Assembly (NCBI GenBank): GCA_949752745.1 | Contig: OX457025.1 | Coordinates: 45,863,601-45,927,600, forward strand | Origin: Protula sp. h YS-2021 | Taxonomy: Eukaryota > Annelida > Polychaeta > Sabellida > Serpulidae | Direction of reading: 5' to 3' | DNA: 64,000 nt | Notes under the pieces: generated by a model | The model's database searches: none | Told to the model about the DNA's origin: nothing | Seen by the model: only the letters and a program-made list of their open reading frames with translations | Shown: positions 58,810 through 64,000 of the stretch, piece after piece | How the letters are laid out: each line of letters begins with the position of its first letter | Numbering within the stretch: position 1 is the stretch's first letter | Made by a program: the position numbers and the translations under genes

Positions 58810-61330
58810 AATTGGATCTTATCTGAAACAAAAGACATTCAAGAAGATATGTAAAATTCAAAGTGACATCTCCAAATTACGACAGAACGGAACAATATAC
58901 CGGGACACATGGTCGTACGGGCACCTTAGACGTATGGGTGGTGTATCAAAGCAGAAATAAGCTGTGAAAAAAAGCGAACGTGACACCAAAAAATTTGACT
59001 GTTATCGGCAAAAAGCCAGCCAGTGATATTTAATCTTTATGAAGAGTATTGAGCTATTTATGTGTGAGCTCTTAGTGTGTGAGTCTCGTAAATAGCACGG
59101 ACATGCCTGGAATGCCAGGACAAGTGCTTTATGATGCTGTAATTGTTTTCTTTAGTTAAAAAGTTCCTGGCTTGGATATAATATTGCATGAAGGCGTGTG
59201 CGAATAAGGCATCTATTAATAAGGGTAGGGGTAGAGTCTTAAAAGGGTTAAGAAAAGGGTTAAGAACAGATCAAACTTGTTATTATTAATACACATCAAA
59301 TCAGTAGGAGTTTGTGGGATAGTGTTGTGAGTGTTCTGTGTGAATGGCCTGCGTTATGAAAAGATAAGTCCGGTGTTGTATCATCAGGTCTGTTTGGGAA
59401 TCACCTGCACTGTTTTGTGATGAATTCGGCATCGCCGTAACGTAGAAATTGAGTTGAAATATTAGAAAGTCTCCCTCCAGTCGGTTCTTACAATGTCAGG
59501 TAAAAATCAGCAAACCAACCATTTGCAATATTTAACACTTGCCAGGTCAAAATTTGTACAGAAATAGATTTAAGTAGTACAGGGCCAGTATTTCGGACTT
59601 TTTGTTACTTTCTACTGGTCCGTCATTTCGTCATTTTTTTCTGACCAAACATACAACCAAATTTCGCACATATGTGGTATTTGATATGAAGTGGTGCACC
59701 TCACTTTTTGTTTTCACTTTTTGATCATGAAAATAAAAACAATTATTTTCCAGATCAAACGCGAAGCAAAAAAAAAAAACAAAAACAAAAAACAAACAAA
59801 CAATCGAACAAATAAAAACAAAACAAAATGAAACAAAATAAAAAAAGACAACGCGAAAATCCTGCAGCAGTATTTACACAATACAAACAACTACACTGAG
59901 CGTTGCATAAATGAATGTGCTATAGTTCTATACGCAATATACCCTGAAAAAAGGTGAAATACATGTGTCGGTTTTATAAGAAAAATTTTGCCTGGTCATT
60001 ATAAATAGACGGAACATTCATATAAATCATCAACCTCAGCTACGCACAAGTCTTGGTTGGGGTTAAGGAGGTAAGGGGATGCCGATTCCTAAAATAAGTA
60101 GCAAAGTTATGTTTTTTTTGTTTGTTTTGTTTTCTAAAAAGGTTTCAAACTGGCAAAAACGTTTTTTAGAAAGATTTTGGAATTTGAAAACAGTGGCTCT
60201 ATCTGCAAAGGAAAAGAAAACCAAAATCAGGCTGAAAAATTTTAAGAATTCTACTAGAAGGGAAAAAGTGTTTTATAAATATTGTATTTTGGCCAAGTAC
60301 TTGATATTTCGCCTTTGAGAAATAGGTTATAGTTAAGAAATAATTTCAAAAAGCGACTAGAAGCTGTAAGAACCATAATTACGGATCTTGTTCAAAGGGA
60401 GGAAATGCAGAAAATCCGGCTCGAATATTTACTGGGAAAAGTTTGAAAACCTAAAGCGCGAAAACGTAAGGTAAGCTCTTCTGGGGCACCCATTCAGTTA
60501 ACTTGCTATATTGCAATATTTTATATGTTAGAAAATAGCGAAAATATTTTAATATTTTCTGAAGCCAGTAACCATTTTAATAATTGTCCATTATTAATTA
60601 CAATTGGCTTGATACTTCTCAATCAATATTTTTTAAACCTGCGAAGAAAGCGGATGGAAAGTGGAAGTTAAAAGCACTCAGGCACAAATATGATGAAAAA
60701 CAAGTGTTGTAGTTTTCTAGTTTTTTATTCTACAAACTATAAAAATCTGTTTAAACAATGTCATTGATATTTTATTTCACCACCCTGCAAAGCCTACATG
60801 GTCAGTAGCTGTTCTGAAGCCCATCCGAAAGATTTTGCAAATTTTGTTCGTGAGTAGAACGAACGAATGCGACGTATGACGTCATCACGTAAAATATGTA
60901 TAAATTATGAATAAGATCTTTTGTACAAAATATCTCGATAACAGAAAGTCCTATCGACTTCAAATTTTATATGGGTATTCCTTGCGTCAGTCGGACGGTT
61001 CTGTCAACTTTTCATATATCACGTGATTAGGCCACGATCTGTATTGTTTATTTTGATTTTTGTTACAATGAATTATTATTATGTTTGTAGAAATGAATAT
61101 TTTATTTCAGTAATTAAAAAAGGATATTTTGTTTTGGAAGGGGAATTATGGGTTTAGTTTTGGAGGCATTTGTTTTTGCTAAGTAGATATCGATTGAGAG
61201 TGTGTGATGTAAGCCTGTACTCTTATCTTTTGGGTGTACTGGCCGCTCTAGTTCAAAAATTGTAACCATGTTAGAAACTTTATGATATGGAGACGTGCGA
61301 ATATTAAAGTTTGCGGTTTTCTCACCCCGA
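58810..61330. other. Downstream of globin; no further gene
   Basis: Apart from the A-rich tract at 59768-59846, nothing is recognisable. The frame at 60079-60318 is lysine-rich and of no known family. Confidence 0.5.
59732..59846 (+). other. AATAAA and A-rich tract downstream of globin
   Basis: AATAAA at 59732-59737 is followed about 30 bases later by an A-rich tract (59768-59846, A runs broken by single C or T). It could be a decayed poly(A) tail of a retrocopy that includes the globin, or an ordinary A-rich repeat. About 0.9 kb of unremarkable AT-rich sequence separates it from the globin stop. Confidence 0.3.
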
Positions 61331-61344
61331 CAAAGACATAGACG

Positions 61345-61615
61345 ATACACTTGGATTGTTCGTATCCTGAGTACGAAACATTCGTATGTTTGGCATTCTG
61401 ATTACTATACACTGGTATTGATCGCATCCTGATTACGATACACTCATATTTTTTGTATGCTGATTGCGATACAATCAGATTGTTCGCAGACTGTTTACGA
61501 TACACCCGTATTTTTCATAACCGGACTACGATGCACTCGAATTATTCATATATGCAATTGTTCGCATCCTAATTACGATGTGTTCGGATTGTTCTCACCC
61601 TAATAAAGATGCAGT
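61345..61615. repeat. Diverged tandem repeat, about 31-bp unit
   Basis: Eight or nine copies of gatcgcatcctgattacgat acactcatatt with many substitutions; the conserved core is cctgattacgatacactc. The unit length equals that of the satellite at 46146, but the sequence is unrelated. Confidence 0.7.
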
Positions 61616-61916
61616 CAGCCTGGTCTAGTGCAAAATAACAGGAACTTTGAAATGAATTAAATAATACTTTTAATGACATCAGATAAAGGAGTTAATACGA
61701 TTCACAAAAATGCTATAGAAACAGCCCATAGGCTCACTTTTCAAGAGCACCTCACAACAAAGGGAATCCCGATATCGATCAGTTTTAGCCCCAGCTCACT
61801 TGTGGCAAAATTTCTGTCGCTTCATTGCGTCAAACGAGCTTTTACGAGTAAAAGCGTAATTCGAGTTCTTCACTTTCTACGCAATAAAAACAATTCTTTT
61901 GCATCAATTAGTATAG

Positions 61917-63660
61917 TCTTATCCCGCCATCCACCAAGATTTGCAAGCTGCCAGAAGTGAAGTCCAAAGGCAAGGCCCTATGCAAACCAATAATGGACTA
62001 CTCTCTGCGAAGGTATTCAAAAATGTCAGAAACTGGCAACATACGGGATATGTACAACGGTATAAAACAAGCAGTCGGACCGTCTGTGAAAAAGGTAGCA
62101 CCCCCAACACCAAAGAGGGTGACATCATCACGGACAAGACCAAACAAATGGAACGGTGGTCGAACACTATCTCGAACTCCACTCAGACGAGACTGAAGTT
62201 GCACAGGCAGCAATCAACGACATACCACAACTCCCAGCCATGACTGAGCTTGATGCCGAGCCAACCGTTGATGAACTCAGCAAAGCGCTTGATTTTTTGC
62301 GCTGTGGCAAGGCTCCGGGGAACGACGGTATACCGGCTGAAATGCTCAAGTGCTGCAAAACTGGTCTGGTACCGATCTTTCATAACCTCCTGGTCAAGTG
62401 CTGGCGAGAACGCCCACTACCGCAGGACATGCGTGACGTCAATATCTACACACTGTATAAAACATAGGAGACAAAGCTGACTGCAACAACTATGGAGGCA
62501 TTTCGTTACTCAGCATTACAGGCAAACTGTACGCAAGAGTGGCCTTGTGAGGTCTACAGAAGCTGGCCGACAGAGTATATCCCAAAGCACAATGTGGTTT
62601 TTGATCGGAAAGGTGAACGATCGATATGGTATTCTCATTGAGACAGCCACACGAGAAATGTCAAGAAAAGCACAAACCGCTGCACATTGCATTCGTCGAA
62701 CTGACAAAAGCTTTTGATACCATGAGAAGGTCTGGCTTATATGCCAACCTTGAGAAAATTGGCTGTTCTCCACGCCTACTCAATCTAGTCAAATTCTTCC
62801 ATGAAAACATGAGAAGTACTGTCAACTTTGACGACTCAAGGTCTTCCAGCTTCGAGATAAAAAGAGGTGTGAAGCAAGGGTGTGTTTGAGCAGACACGCT
62901 AATCTGCATCTTTTTCTCTTGGTCCGACGGGAAGCTGTTCAACCTGCGACGTCTACAAGCCAAAACAAAACGGCGCAAAGTGTCTATCAAAGAACTGCTG
63001 CTTGCTGACGATGCTGCCGTAGTAGCCCACAGTGATGCAAAGCTACAGGCCCTAATAGACAAGATGCAAGATGCTTGTGAGAAATTTTCCCTCACAATCA
63101 GTGTGAAGAAAACAGCTGTCATGGCACAAAGGGTCGAGAATCCGCCAGTGATAACCCTAAACAACACTCCTCTATAGACTGTGAGCAGATTCTGTCATCT
63201 GGGTTTAACCACAACTGAGCGTGTAGTCCTAGACGAAGAAATCAACTTCTGAATCGGCAAGACAGCTACAGCCTTCGGCAGACTCACTAAACGTGCATGG
63301 AGGAACCCGAAACTCACAACCAAGACAGATGTGACCATCTACCAGGCATACATTCTCAGTACGCTTCTATAGAGCAGCGAAACATGGACCAGTTACACCT
63401 ACCAGTAACAGAGGCTAAATAGTTTTCATGTCCGCTGCCTGCGCCACCTGTTTAGCATCAGTTGGAAAGACAAAATGTCTAACCAAGAAGTTCTTAAACG
63501 AGCTAACCTTCCAACTTGTCTGCGCTTATAAAGCAGTGCCGAAAAGAGAGAAGAGGAGATGCAATTGCCTCCAGCAGAATTCTGCAGATGTCTATTGTCT
63601 CATGCAGACGGTCGGATGCCGACGACGACGACGATTTCGCCATTCACCAAACAATCAACC
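61917..63660 (+). pseudogene. Broken LINE reverse transcriptase
   Basis: Motifs in order across shifting frames: GNIRDMYNGIKQAVGPSVKK (61957-62100); LRCGKAPGNDGIPAEMLKCC (62290-62350); YGGISLLSITGKLYARVAL (62490-62545); LHIAFVELTKAFDTMRRSGL, with the palm Asp (62680-62740); FEIKRGVKQGCV (62850-62886, then TGA); ELLLADDAAVVAHS, where YADD has become LADD (62990-63030); SLTISVKKTAVMAQR (63090-63130); and LRHLFSISWKDKMSNQEVLK near 63450. At least five stops or frameshifts. The endonuclease part is missing, so it is 5'-truncated. Clade not assignable by eye; it is the endonuclease-RT type common in invertebrate genomes. Confidence 0.85.
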
Positions 63661-64000
63661 GAGTGAGAGAATCATTTAGTATCACATCACTGATGACATG
63701 GGGCATTGCCTTTAAGCTCTCCAGGTGGTTACAAACTCACAAGGCTTCTTGTGGGATTATGAGTGCAAGAACAGGTAAAAATGGAGAAGACGAATTACGC
63801 GTTTACTCATAAAAACCTCGTTGAACAAATAAAACGACAGTTTTGCTTCGCAAAGGCTTCGAATTCGCTTATCTCTACTTTTAGTTGGAACTTAAGTCCG
63901 GAGCAGGGGAGCTTGCCATTCTGAAGTAAGCAAAAGTAACCGAGAATTACACTATAATCCGTAGGAGTCTGTTGCAAGGACAAAGGCGAAGGAGAACTGG
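63661..64000. other. LINE 3' flank, no gene
   Basis: No feature recognised. AATAAA occurs at about 63828 and could belong to the LINE 3' end. Confidence 0.4.

Overview
This window is nuclear DNA from an animal, most likely a marine lophotrochozoan and perhaps a mollusc. That placement is inference. It rests on a spliced bilaterian-type ZC4H2 gene with GT-AG introns, a globin-X-like acylated globin, BEL/Pao, Ty3/gypsy, LINE, hAT and MULE-like relics, and many AT-rich microsatellites. No species can be named without a search. There is no bacterial or phage character, so most long reading frames are chance or lie inside repeats.

Three genes are convincing. (1) ZC4H2, plus strand, 16429-39293: six coding exons whose phases all match, giving 242 residues and ending in the C4H2 zinc finger. 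Its introns hold most of the window's transposons. (2) An intronless globin, 58202-58807 (201 aa), with an MGC acylation signal, distal His102 and proximal His135. (3) A small intronless RING protein, 10456-10947 (163 aa), with a TATA box and initiator upstream. Twenty-four bases after its stop lies a hairpin that closely matches the 3' stem-loop of replication-dependent histone mRNAs. This is the most unusual object in the window.

Layout. 1-7000: decayed relics (YqaJ exonuclease/PHD-type gene, Ty3/gypsy integrase) in otherwise unreadable DNA. 7900-14950: two halves of a BEL/Pao element in opposite orientation. The integrase and 3' LTR lie on plus, and the 5' LTR, gag, protease and RT lie on minus. 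They flank the RING gene, as a single inversion would produce. 14950-16428: ZC4H2 upstream region. 16429-39293: ZC4H2, with intron 1 holding a LINE relic split by an 803-bp hAT-type element with an 8-bp target duplication, and intron 5 holding a 1.77-kb MULE-like element with a 9-bp duplication and a second inverted-repeat element that splits a tRNA-like sequence. 39294-40740: ZC4H2 3' region with a 36-bp repeat and a 421-bp MITE. 40738-43915: about 60 copies of a 53-bp minisatellite. 45420-46910: a 31-bp array with diverged flanks. 47561: MADF-like fragment. 48149-50272: exactly six 354-bp units that look identical. 50300-57400: mostly empty, with a possible Tc1 relic and two opposed MITE copies. 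58202: globin. 61345-61615: a diverged 31-bp array. 61917-63660: broken LINE reverse transcriptase.

The genes do not form a pathway. ZC4H2 is a nuclear zinc-finger protein, the globin a probably membrane-tethered haem protein, and the RING protein a candidate E3 ligase. Coordinates of repeats and splice sites were read by eye. Family assignments rest on recognised motifs, not on searches.
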